From positions 1 to 38,704 of the forward strand of contig CASGEW010000014.1 of NCBI GenBank assembly GCA_949300615.1: a stretch of 38,704 bases of DNA. Reading direction: 5' to 3'. Position numbers and translations under genes: made by a program. Each line of letters starts with the position of its first letter. Position 1 is the first letter of the stretch. Positions 1 to 7,667 of the stretch are shown piece after piece. This DNA is from an uncultured Bacteroidales bacterium (lineage in GTDB: Bacteria > Bacteroidota > Bacteroidia > Bacteroidales > CHK158-818). The notes under the pieces were generated by a model that saw nothing but the letters and a program-made list of their open reading frames with translations, ran no database searches and was not told the DNA's origin.

Positions 1-20
1 TTTGAAAACGCTGTTTTCAT
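1..20 (-). CDS. possible start of the gene downstream of rpmF (partial)
   Basis: An ATG on the minus strand at 18-20 opens a frame (M-K-T-A-F-S) that runs off the left edge. It lies 74 nt downstream of the rpmF stop in the same direction. In Bacteroidales the DUF177-rpmF pair is commonly followed by fabH, so fabH is the contextual guess, but six residues cannot test it. The stretch 21-94 holds no other recognisable feature. Confidence 0.25.
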
Positions 21-94
21 TGATCGCTGCTCTCGCCTTTCGCATATATTTGGACAATATATGCAACAATCCGTATCATACCGGTTATATTACA

Positions 95-280
95 TTAAAC
101 CGCAGCCTCTTTTTCGATAGCCAACTTGCCTCTGTAATAGCCACATTCGCCGCATACCGTGTGGTAAATATGCCAAGCGCCGCAGTTCGGGCATACAGCC
201 AACGTCGGAGCTACTGCTTTATCATGAGTTCTTCTTTTAGCGGTTCTTGTTTTTGACTGTTTTCTTTTAGGATGTGCCAT
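95..280 (-). CDS. rpmF: 50S ribosomal protein L32
   Basis: A 61-residue basic protein of the large ribosomal subunit. It starts MAHPKRKQSKT, the hallmark L32 N-terminus. It carries two CxxC pairs (CPNC near residue 31 and CGEC near residue 44), so it is the zinc-binding form of L32. The length is normal for the family. It lies 12 nt downstream of the DUF177 gene, the conserved yceD-rpmF arrangement, and is probably transcribed from the promoter in front of that gene. The identification is secure. Confidence 0.97.
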   Translation of the reverse strand: MAHPKRKQSKTRTAKRRTHDKAVAPTLAVCPNCGAWHIYHTVCGECGYYRGKLAIEKEAAV

Positions 281-292
281 TTTCTTATTACA

Positions 293-877
293 TTAATTAT
301 TATCTATTATTTTTTTCAACTCGTCCCATCGCGGGTCGGTCTCGTTATCTACCTCGTCCAACTCTTCTGCTTCGTCCTCGAATCCGGGTTCCGAATCATC
401 GTCTTCTTCGTCGTCATCCATCCGGCGTGCCGTATGTTTGCGTAACTTGAAAGACATGGTCTTATTGCATTTTCCCGGAGCGTGAACGTGCTTCAAGGGG
501 ATTGTCAACGCTATAAATTCGTATAAGAACCATGCCAAATTGATTTCGCCCTCTTCTTCGGGAATAATAACTACGTCGTCGTTCTCTTCGCTATACTCTT
601 TTCCGAACTTCACATAAAGATGTTCGTGCGTATCAACGTCATAGTCCATATCGTCCAAACACCGATCACACGGAATTTGAATAACGCCCGATATGTCGAA
701 ATTCAATTCAAATATCTCGCCTGTATTCTTTACCGTTAAGGCAACGTGAACATTGCCTTTCTGGACTTCTGTTCCATCAATATCCTTAAAGAATTGATTT
801 CCCAGATCATAGTCATAATAATGCGTTCCCAACGGCAAAGTGCTCAGAGGCAACTTATACAAATTAAACTTTCCCAA
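293..877 (-). CDS. DUF177/YceD family protein
   Basis: A 194-residue protein of the YceD/DUF177 family, linked across bacteria to 23S rRNA maturation and nearly always placed upstream of rpmF, as here. A CDRC pair near residues 70-73 matches the conserved cysteine region of the family. The C-terminus is long and strongly acidic (runs of D and E after residue 150). The start is odd: the frame that gives the expected M-G-K-F-N-L N-terminus begins with TTG at 875-877, and no in-frame ATG lies upstream. An out-of-frame ATG at 882-884 encodes a six-codon leader (MTIGKV) that overlaps the TTG. Removing one G from the GGG run would join the two. The promoter at 901-933 leaves a leader of roughly 17 nt before the TTG. 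Family confident, start less so. Confidence 0.88.
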   Translation of the reverse strand: MGKFNLYKLPLSTLPLGTHYYDYDLGNQFFKDIDGTEVQKGNVHVALTVKNTGEIFELNFDISGVIQIPCDRCLDDMDYDVDTHEHLYVKFGKEYSEENDDVVIIPEEEGEINLAWFLYEFIALTIPLKHVHAPGKCNKTMSFKLRKHTARRMDDDEEDDDSEPGFEDEAEELDEVDNETDPRWDELKKIIDNN

Positions 878-900
878 TGGTCATAAGCGTTAAAACCCTG

Positions 901-933
901 CAAAGGTATAAAAAATAATTATTCCGAATCAAA
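901..933 (-). promoter_or_regulatory. promoter of the DUF177-rpmF operon
   Basis: On the minus strand TACCTTTG (901-908) fits the Bacteroidetes -7 consensus TAnnTTTG. TTTG (930-933) fits the -33 element, with a 21-nt spacer. Predicted transcription start is near 894. Confidence 0.7.
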
Positions 934-1013
934 TTTTATTCTCTTTTTATTTTCTCCACACCTTTTTTCCTTATCTACTGTTACAGCAGTCAAATATAGC
1001 CGCAGGGCAATGG

Positions 1014-2120
1014 TTATACTTTCAAGAATATCTTCTTGCGATATAATATATAAAGGAATACCCAACAGGTGGCTATATAACAAATAGAATTAACAAATGG
1101 TTGAGCCTGTTCTGAAAATAATCCAACGAATCCGCCGAAAAAGAATCTGGTTATCCCCGAAAAACTGATAATCCGTTGTGCCATATAGATAGTAATGGAG
1201 TTCATCCCGATTACGACAAAAAAGGTAGTCCACTTACGCCAACCTTTTACATCGACCAAATAATAGAACAACGCAAACAACAGGAACGACAACCCGCCGA
1301 CAAAACAAACAAATGAACTGGTCCACAAATTTTTATTAATCGGGAACACAAAATTCCACAACAATCCGACAATCGTCAAGGCAACACCGGCAACAGCCAA
1401 ATAAAGCGATTTTTTATTCCCTGTCCAGTCTTGTTTTCTTACCATCTCACCGGCAAACATACCCAACAAGGCAGTAACAATAGCCGGTGCCGTAGAGAGT
1501 AATCCTTCGGGATCATGTACACCCGGATACAACAACTTACCGGGAGTTATCATGCGGTCGATATACCCTACCCAGCTTCCCTCTTTGGAGAACGGGTCTG
1601 TCCCTGCGGGCACATCGGGAACCGGTACGAAAGCCAACAACAACCAATACAATATCAAAATAGCGGCAGATATAATAATTCGTGTCCGAGTTTTCGTGTT
1701 CAAAAAAATCAAGGCAGCAAACATCCACCCCAATCCAATACGACCCAATACGCTACACCAACGAAGGTTCTCAAAATCGAAACGCAACAATCCGTTGTAA
1801 ATCATCCCCAACAACACCAGAACCACTCCTCGACGGATAATATTCAAATAAATATCTTTCTCCGATGCCCCCTTAGCCCGGCGATTGGCCAACGAAAACG
1901 GGAATGAAATACCGGCAATAAAAAGGAAAAGCGGAAATATCATGTCGTGATGGGCAAAGCCATGCCACTCTACATGGGACATTTGACCGGCTATCGCTCC
2001 GAATACGGCATTGGGGAAGAGGTCATTCAAGGCAATAAAAAATCCAGCTCCTCCCATAATGAAGAACATATCGAATCCTCGAAGGGTATCCAACGACAAC
2101 AATCTTTTTGATGGTTCCAT
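1014..2120 (-). CDS. DUF5009/HGSNAT-like membrane acyltransferase
   Basis: A 368-residue multipass inner-membrane protein. The N-terminus (KRLLSLDTLRGFDM) is the hallmark of the DUF5009/DUF1624 group related to eukaryotic heparan-alpha-glucosaminide N-acetyltransferase and the NagX proteins. The family motif with histidines (HVEWHGF..HHDMIFPLFLFIAG) lies near residues 50-75 and is followed by about nine hydrophobic segments. The likely role is transmembrane acetyl transfer to an amino sugar, by family; the substrate cannot be read from sequence. An in-frame ATG at 2177 would add 19 residues, but it lies inside the -7 box at 2175-2182, so the ATG at 2118-2120 is chosen. It is a single gene, separated from nrdG by 127 nt. 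Confidence 0.85.
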   Translation of the reverse strand: MEPSKRLLSLDTLRGFDMFFIMGGAGFFIALNDLFPNAVFGAIAGQMSHVEWHGFAHHDMIFPLFLFIAGISFPFSLANRRAKGASEKDIYLNIIRRGVVLVLLGMIYNGLLRFDFENLRWCSVLGRIGLGWMFAALIFLNTKTRTRIIISAAILILYWLLLAFVPVPDVPAGTDPFSKEGSWVGYIDRMITPGKLLYPGVHDPEGLLSTAPAIVTALLGMFAGEMVRKQDWTGNKKSLYLAVAGVALTIVGLLWNFVFPINKNLWTSSFVCFVGGLSFLLFALFYYLVDVKGWRKWTTFFVVIGMNSITIYMAQRIISFSGITRFFFGGFVGLFSEQAQPFVNSICYIATCWVFLYILYRKKIFLKV

Positions 2121-2174
2121 AACAGTGTTTATTTTGATAATTAGATTTTCTACGTCCAAACAGGGAATAGGCTT

Positions 2175-2205
2175 CAAATATAACTCAACATATCCAGAAT
2201 CCCAA
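2175..2205 (-). promoter_or_regulatory. promoter of the DUF5009 gene
   Basis: TATATTTG on the minus strand (2175-2182) matches TAnnTTTG. TTG at 2203-2205 is a -33 core with a 20-nt spacer. Transcription would start near 2168, which excludes the ATG at 2177 and supports the start at 2120. Confidence 0.65.
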
Positions 2206-2247
2206 TAACATTTATCAACAAAAAAAGACAGATCTTGAAAAATTTAC

Positions 2248-2772
2248 TTATGGAAAACTTTTTTTAACGCCACATTCCGAGAATAAAACGGCAGCATCGG
2301 CCAATAACGAGGCCTGTACATCTATCAACCGTTGATTGGAACTTCCCCGGAACGGCAACCGTTCATCCCGCAACGACTCTTCATACCGGCCATCCACCAA
2401 TACATCGATATAAGGCAATATCTGAGACAGGCGTTTGGAGCGTGCAATGTTTTCGTATCTCCATCCGGTATAGCACCAAATATTTTTCCCTGTTCTCTCT
2501 TTTATTCGGCGGGCCAACGCCGTAAAGGCCTCTACCTGATAAATCGGATCGCCGCCACTGAACGTTACCTGGGCAAATTCGTCCGACTCTATTTTTGCCA
2601 AAATATCGGCAACAGGTACCGGATGCCCGGCCTCCATATCCCACGAACGAGGGTTGTGGCATCCGGCGCACCGATGAGGGCATCCGGCCGCATAAACAGC
2701 TGTACGGAAACCGGGGCCATCGACAACCGTCTCTTCGACAATATCCAACATAAAAATGGTATCGTTATTCAT
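2248..2772 (-). CDS. nrdG: anaerobic ribonucleotide reductase activating protein
   Basis: A 174-residue radical SAM enzyme that uses a [4Fe-4S] cluster and S-adenosylmethionine to install the glycyl radical on NrdD. The cluster motif CPHRCAGC (Cx3Cx2C) lies near residues 31-38, after the typical VDGPGFRTAVYAAGC stretch. A TFSGGDP motif, characteristic of activases, follows near residue 67. The start chosen is the ATG at 2770-2772 (M-N-N-D-T), which overlaps the last codons of nrdD by 8 nt and indicates translational coupling. A longer frame starting at 2808 would run deep into nrdD. Length is normal. Confidence 0.95.
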   Translation of the reverse strand: MNNDTIFMLDIVEETVVDGPGFRTAVYAAGCPHRCAGCHNPRSWDMEAGHPVPVADILAKIESDEFAQVTFSGGDPIYQVEAFTALARRIKERTGKNIWCYTGWRYENIARSKRLSQILPYIDVLVDGRYEESLRDERLPFRGSSNQRLIDVQASLLADAAVLFSECGVKKSFP

Positions 2773-4972
2773 GGACAATCCGGTCTTTGAGTTCCGACAA
2801 TTTCGCACGGTTCCAGCGCTGGGTCGTACCGACCAAATAACCGGTTATACGCTGCAACTTGTCAATCTCGGTACTGCCGCACTGGGGACAGGTGGTCAAT
2901 TCTGCCGCAGCATTCTCGTATCCGCACTGCATACAGCGATTCCGGTTATGGTTTACCGAACCGTAACCGATATTGAACTTGTCCATCATATCCACCACCG
3001 CCATAATGGCCTCCGGGTTATGGGTGGCATCGCCATCCATCTCCACATAGAATATATGCCCACCGCGCGTCAAATCGTGGTAAGGAGCTTCAATCTCGGC
3101 CTTATGGCGCGCCGTACATTTATAATATACCGGGACGTGGTTGGAATTGGTGTAATAGTCCCGATCGGTAATACCGGGCAATACGCCGAACGACTGTCGG
3201 TCTTTCCGGGTAAATTTACCGGCCAACCCTTCGGCCGGAGTGGCCAATATGCTGTAATTGTGCTGGTACTGCTCGGAAAATTGGAGGGCCCGGTCGCGCA
3301 TATAGGTTACAATACGCAACCCCAACAGTTGGGCCGGCTCGTCTTCCCCGTGGTGCTTCCCCACAAGTGCCACCAAACATTCGGCCAACCCAATAAACCC
3401 GATTCCCAACGTACCTTGGTTGATCACGGGAGCAACGGTATCGTCGGGACGTAATTTTTCGCTTCCCAACCACAGCCCCGACATCAACAACGGGAACTGT
3501 TTGGCGTATGCCGTTTTCTGAAATTCAAATCGCTCGTGCAACTGCCTTGCTGCCAATTCGAGCAATTCATCCAGCCTGGCAAAGAATCTTTCAACCCGCG
3601 CCTTTTTGTCGGCAATCTCCATACATTCGATAGCCAGGCGCACGATATTAATCGTTGAAAAAGACAGATTGCCCCGGCCGATAGAGCTCTTCGGGCCGAA
3701 ACGGTTCTCAAACACACGGGTACGGCACCCCATGGTAGCCACCTCGTATTTATAACGCTCCGGGTCGTCAGCCCGCCACTCTTCGTGATGATTGAACGTG
3801 GCATCCAGGTTCAAAAAATTCGGGAAGAAACGGCGGGCCGTAACCCGGCACGCCAACCGATACAAATCATAATTCCGGTCTCCGTGTAAATAGCTCACCC
3901 CCCGTTTCTTTTTCCAGATTTGTATCGGGAAGATGGCCGTTTGACCATTTCCCACACCTTGATAGGTACAGTTGAGCAACTCCCGGATGACACACCGTCC
4001 CTCTGCCGAGACATCCGTTCCATAATTGATGGAACTGAACACTACTTGATTTCCTCCTCGCGAATGGATCGTATTCATGTTGTGAATAAAAGCCTCCATC
4101 GACTGGTGTACCCGGCCCACTGTCCGGTTTACGGCATGTTGTACAATACGCTCGTCGCCAGTCAATCCATCCAAAGGACGAATCAAAAAATCATCCAACG
4201 GCCGGTCGTACAAATGAGCATAATCGGCTCCGTTCAACTGCTCCAATACCCGAACCTCCTCGATAAAACTTTTGCGTACGAAGGGGGCTAAGTAAAAATC
4301 AAATGCCGGTATGGCCTGTCCGCCATGCATCTCGTTCTGGGCCGTCTCTAACGAAATACACCCCAACACACTGGCTGTCTCAATCCGTTTGGCTGGACGA
4401 GACTCGCCATGTCCGGCCGAAAAGCCGTTCTGCAAAACCTTATCCAACGGATGTTGCACGCAGGTGAGACTCTTGGTAGGATAATAATCTTTATCGTGGA
4501 TATGCAAATACCCCTGACTGACAGCATTACGTACCGGTTCGCTCAACAGGTAGTCGTCCACAAACGGCTTGGTACTCTCGCTGGCAAACTTCATCATCAT
4601 ACCGGCCGGGGTATCGGCGTTCATGTTGGCATTCTCTCGGGTTACATCGTTCGACTTGGTCTCAATGATTTCCAGAAACATATCGCGCGTTTTCGCCTTC
4701 CGGGCAATGCTTCGCTGGTTACGGTAGGTTATGTATTTCTGTGCCACATCCTTGCGGCTGCTCTTCATCAGCTCCAACTCCACACAATCCTGAATAGCCT
4801 CCACACTCATCTGCTCTTTGCCTCGGCACACAATCCGGTCGGTTATCTGCCGAATCAAACCCATATCTTCTCCTTTCTCGGTATGCAACATCGCTTTGCG
4901 GATGGCTGTTATGATCTTCTCTTCATTAAAACCCACAATACGTCCATCGCGTTTTACTACTGTCTGAATCAT
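2765..4972 (-). CDS. nrdD: anaerobic ribonucleoside-triphosphate reductase (class III)
   Basis: A 735-residue glycyl-radical enzyme that reduces ribonucleoside triphosphates to deoxynucleotides under anaerobic conditions. An N-terminal ATP-cone (residues about 3-90, beginning VVKRDGRIVGFNEEKI) provides allosteric control. The catalytic barrel follows. Near the C-terminus four cysteines in two CxxC pairs (C680/C683 and C695/C698) form the zinc site, and RITGY places the glycyl radical at about G711. The length and order are normal for class III enzymes. It overlaps nrdG by 8 nt. The upstream region carries a TAnnTTTG box and a perfect palindrome that could respond to oxygen or redox state. Confidence 0.97.
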   Translation of the reverse strand: MIQTVVKRDGRIVGFNEEKIITAIRKAMLHTEKGEDMGLIRQITDRIVCRGKEQMSVEAIQDCVELELMKSSRKDVAQKYITYRNQRSIARKAKTRDMFLEIIETKSNDVTRENANMNADTPAGMMMKFASESTKPFVDDYLLSEPVRNAVSQGYLHIHDKDYYPTKSLTCVQHPLDKVLQNGFSAGHGESRPAKRIETASVLGCISLETAQNEMHGGQAIPAFDFYLAPFVRKSFIEEVRVLEQLNGADYAHLYDRPLDDFLIRPLDGLTGDERIVQHAVNRTVGRVHQSMEAFIHNMNTIHSRGGNQVVFSSINYGTDVSAEGRCVIRELLNCTYQGVGNGQTAIFPIQIWKKKRGVSYLHGDRNYDLYRLACRVTARRFFPNFLNLDATFNHHEEWRADDPERYKYEVATMGCRTRVFENRFGPKSSIGRGNLSFSTINIVRLAIECMEIADKKARVERFFARLDELLELAARQLHERFEFQKTAYAKQFPLLMSGLWLGSEKLRPDDTVAPVINQGTLGIGFIGLAECLVALVGKHHGEDEPAQLLGLRIVTYMRDRALQFSEQYQHNYSILATPAEGLAGKFTRKDRQSFGVLPGITDRDYYTNSNHVPVYYKCTARHKAEIEAPYHDLTRGGHIFYVEMDGDATHNPEAIMAVVDMMDKFNIGYGSVNHNRNRCMQCGYENAAAELTTCPQCGSTEIDKLQRITGYLVGTTQRWNRAKLSELKDRIVHE

Positions 4973-5030
4973 ATCTATCTACTTATTATTGTTTATTATT
5001 TCTTAATCCAAGCCCTATTTTTCAAGACTA

Positions 5031-5038
5031 CAAACATA
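5031..5038 (-). promoter_or_regulatory. -7 box of the nrdDG promoter
   Basis: TATGTTTG on the minus strand matches TAnnTTTG. A TTG at 5063-5065 lies 24 nt upstream, longer than the usual 19-21 nt spacer, so the -33 contact may be weak and the promoter may need an activator. Confidence 0.5.
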
Positions 5039-5068
5039 CAAAGAAGAATAATATATTAATAACAATAA

Positions 5069-5085
5069 TTGTCTATTTTAGACAA
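5069..5085. promoter_or_regulatory. 17-bp palindrome upstream of nrdD, candidate operator
   Basis: TTGTCTA and TAGACAA are perfect inverted halves separated by TTT. The centre (5077) is about 50 nt upstream of the start inferred from the -7 box at 5031-5038. Size and symmetry suit a Crp/Fnr-type dimer. No regulator gene is adjacent, so the binding protein is unknown. Confidence 0.5.
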
Positions 5086-5190
5086 CTTTTACAATCATAA
5101 TAAAATATATAAACCTGATTAAGAATATATTAATGAAACAATTTGGAAACTTTTTAGAATAAGAAGCCAGCAGAATCTTCCCAAAGGGTA

Positions 5191-6285
5191 TTGGTGGGTA
5201 TGAGCGGAGGGATAGACAGCTCTGCCGCCTGTATGCTGCTGCAAGAACAGGGATACGAAGTAGTCGGCATCACCATGCGGATGTGGGATACCCGCGCACA
5301 ATTTACCCAAGAGGGACAGACCGAGCCATCGCACATCCTGGAAGCTCGCAGTTTAGCCCAAAGGTTAGGCATCGAGCACCATACGTTAGATGTACGAGAG
5401 GCGTTCAAACAAGAGGTCGTACAAAACTTCATCGACGAATATTTACAAGGGCGTACCCCCAACCCCTGCGTATTATGCAACCTCCGTTTCAAATGGAAAT
5501 ACCTGCTCGAACAGGCCACCCTGCTGCAATGCGACCGGGTAGCAACCGGACATTACGCCCGGATAGAGAGCGACGAAAAGGGGCGTCTGTTCATCGCCTG
5601 CGGAACCGACGAAAAAAAAGACCAATCCTACTTTCTGTGGCGGTTGGGGCAGACCGAGCTCTCCCGCACGATTTTCCCGTTGGGAGGACTGACCAAACAA
5701 GAGATAAAAGAGTATGTTCGACAACGGGGATTCCAGGAAAAGGTACAAAAAAAGGAGAGTATGGAGGTCTGTTTCGTAGAGAGCGACTACCGGGACTTCC
5801 TGCGAGAAAATCTCCCGGACTTCGACACACGGGTACACGACGGATATTACATCGACAACACCGGTAAACCGATCGGCAGACACAAGGGATACCCGCTATA
5901 TACCATCGGACAACGCAAAGGGCTGAACATCGCCTTGGGCTATCCGGTTTTCGTAACCAAAATAAATCCAGAAAAAAATACCGTCAAATTGGGCAAACGG
6001 GAAGAGCTGGCGTGTCAGGCAATGGTAGTGGAAGAGTTCCAGACGCCAGACCTTCCCGGATTACTCTCCGCCAACCCGCTGGATATTCGCATCCGATACC
6101 GTAGCCTCGGACAACCGGGGAAAATTACGTTTGCCGACGACAACCACCTGATTGTCCGTTTCGACCAACCGGCATCGGCCGTTACACCGGGACAATCGGC
6201 CGTATTTTACCAAGGCGACAAGGTATTGGGCGGGGGTATTATCGCATCATACAACACATGGAAAAAATATTTACAACAAAAATAA
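5191..6285 (+). CDS. mnmA: tRNA-specific 2-thiouridylase
   Basis: A 364-residue enzyme that thiolates uridine 34 of the Lys, Glu and Gln tRNAs. The N-terminal PP-loop GMSGGIDSS binds ATP. The catalytic cysteine pair is in NPCVLCN (about residue 91) and MEVCFVESDYRDFL (about residue 191). GQRKGLNIALG is the tRNA-binding signature of the family. The start is unclear: no in-frame ATG precedes the PP-loop and the only candidate is TTG at 5191-5193, which clips the first beta-strand by a few residues. Coding-like sequence (N-K-K-P-A-E-S-S-Q-R-V) continues in frame back to a TAG at 5155-5157. It heads a tight operon; its stop overlaps the next start as TAATG. Confidence 0.93.
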   Translation: MVGMSGGIDSSAACMLLQEQGYEVVGITMRMWDTRAQFTQEGQTEPSHILEARSLAQRLGIEHHTLDVREAFKQEVVQNFIDEYLQGRTPNPCVLCNLRFKWKYLLEQATLLQCDRVATGHYARIESDEKGRLFIACGTDEKKDQSYFLWRLGQTELSRTIFPLGGLTKQEIKEYVRQRGFQEKVQKKESMEVCFVESDYRDFLRENLPDFDTRVHDGYYIDNTGKPIGRHKGYPLYTIGQRKGLNIALGYPVFVTKINPEKNTVKLGKREELACQAMVVEEFQTPDLPGLLSANPLDIRIRYRSLGQPGKITFADDNHLIVRFDQPASAVTPGQSAVFYQGDKVLGGGIIASYNTWKKYLQQK

Positions 6286-7667
6286 TGATGAGACAGCTCG
6301 TTTTTTTACTCTGTTTCCTCTGCGGCATCCCCTCGACGCAAGCAGAAGGGAACCTCAAATTCCGGATCTACCTGAAAGACAAACCCACCGGCGAATACCG
6401 GCTGGACAATCCGCAAGCGTTCCTTTCCCTAAAATCCCTTGCCCGGAGGGAGAGACAGCATATTGCCGTCAACATCACCGATATTCCCGTTTACCGCCCT
6501 TACATAACGCAAATCGAGCAAGCATCGGGAGGAAGATGCGTTACCACCTCCCGCTGGCAAAACACCGCCGTCGTATCGGTTGCCGACAGCTCGGCCTTGA
6601 CCCAAATAACCGCACTGCCCTTTGTGGACAGCGTCAAGTTGGTATGGGTAAAACCCGAGGTCGTACCGGTAAAACCCAAACCTTCGGGAAAAATCAAGAA
6701 GGAGAAACAACAAAAAGATCGGAAGAACCGTTACGGTGCCGGATTACAGCAGATTGCCCTGCACAACGGAGAAAAACTGCACAAAGCCGGATTCAAAGGC
6801 AAAGGGATGACCATCGCGGTTATCGATGCCGGATTCAAATACGCCGACGTAAACTACACGATAGACCCCTCCCGGATAGCCGGTACGCACGACTTTGTAG
6901 AGCCTCAGTCGGATTTTTTCCTCTCCCATGAGCACGGCACCATGGTACTGGCCACCATAGCAGCCTGCAACAAAGGGGTATTGACAGGTACTGCCCCCGA
7001 GGCCACCTTCTGGCTGTTGCGCAGCGAAGATGCCGACACCGAGTTCCCCGTAGAAGAGGACTACTGGACGGCTGCCGCCGAATTTGCCGACAGTGTGGGC
7101 GTGGACGTGATCACCAGCTCCTTAGGATACAGCCTGTACGACATCCGCTCCTTGGGGAAACCACAATCCACCTTGGGACGCGACAAATCGTTCATCACCC
7201 GGACGGCCGAAACAGGAGCACGGAAAGGGATGCTTATCCTATGCAGTGCAGGGAACGAATACACCAGCGAGTGGCACGCCATCACCATCCCCGGGGATGC
7301 CGAAACCATATTAACCGTCGGAGCCATCGACAGCCAAGGGCAACCCAGCACATTCAGCGGAGCGGGATATACTGACGAAAGAGGCGTCAAACCGGACATT
7401 GTCGCACTGGGGACAGCTGCCGCCACGACCGATCCGTCCGGAAACGTTACCCGTGCCAACGGTACCTCCTTCGCCACTCCCATCATGGCCGGGCTGGCCA
7501 CCTGTCTCTGGCAGGCATTGCCTCAACTGTCGGCTCAGGAGATCATCCAGCTCATCCGCGACAACAGTTCTCTCAGGCTCGCCCCCGACTCCTTGCAAGG
7601 ATACGGTATCCCCGATATCTACAACGCATACCTGACTGCCAAACAACAGCTCGAAACACAAAAATAG
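6285..7667 (+). CDS. exported S8 family subtilisin-like serine peptidase
   Basis: A 460-residue subtilase. A signal peptide (residues about 1-20, hydrophobic LVFLLCFLCGIPSTQA) sends it out of the cytoplasm. Residues about 22-125 form an N-terminal region that may be an inhibitor-like propeptide. The catalytic triad is complete: D181 in AVIDAGF, H217 in HEHGTM and S395 in NGTSFATP, with the oxyanion region CSAGNE between. The protein ends just after the peptidase domain, with no C-terminal sorting domain. The ATG at 6285-6287 overlaps the mnmA stop by one base (TAATG) and is preferred over an ATG at 6258 inside mnmA. xseA follows with no gap. The substrate is unknown. Confidence 0.9.
   Translation: MMRQLVFLLCFLCGIPSTQAEGNLKFRIYLKDKPTGEYRLDNPQAFLSLKSLARRERQHIAVNITDIPVYRPYITQIEQASGGRCVTTSRWQNTAVVSVADSSALTQITALPFVDSVKLVWVKPEVVPVKPKPSGKIKKEKQQKDRKNRYGAGLQQIALHNGEKLHKAGFKGKGMTIAVIDAGFKYADVNYTIDPSRIAGTHDFVEPQSDFFLSHEHGTMVLATIAACNKGVLTGTAPEATFWLLRSEDADTEFPVEEDYWTAAAEFADSVGVDVITSSLGYSLYDIRSLGKPQSTLGRDKSFITRTAETGARKGMLILCSAGNEYTSEWHAITIPGDAETILTVGAIDSQGQPSTFSGAGYTDERGVKPDIVALGTAAATTDPSGNVTRANGTSFATPIMAGLATCLWQALPQLSAQEIIQLIRDNSSLRLAPDSLQGYGIPDIYNAYLTAKQQLETQK

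Noticed and set aside
4973-5190. NrdR boxes upstream of nrdD
   Set aside because: No pair of ACA-C-ATATAT-type boxes was found; the palindrome present has a different sequence.
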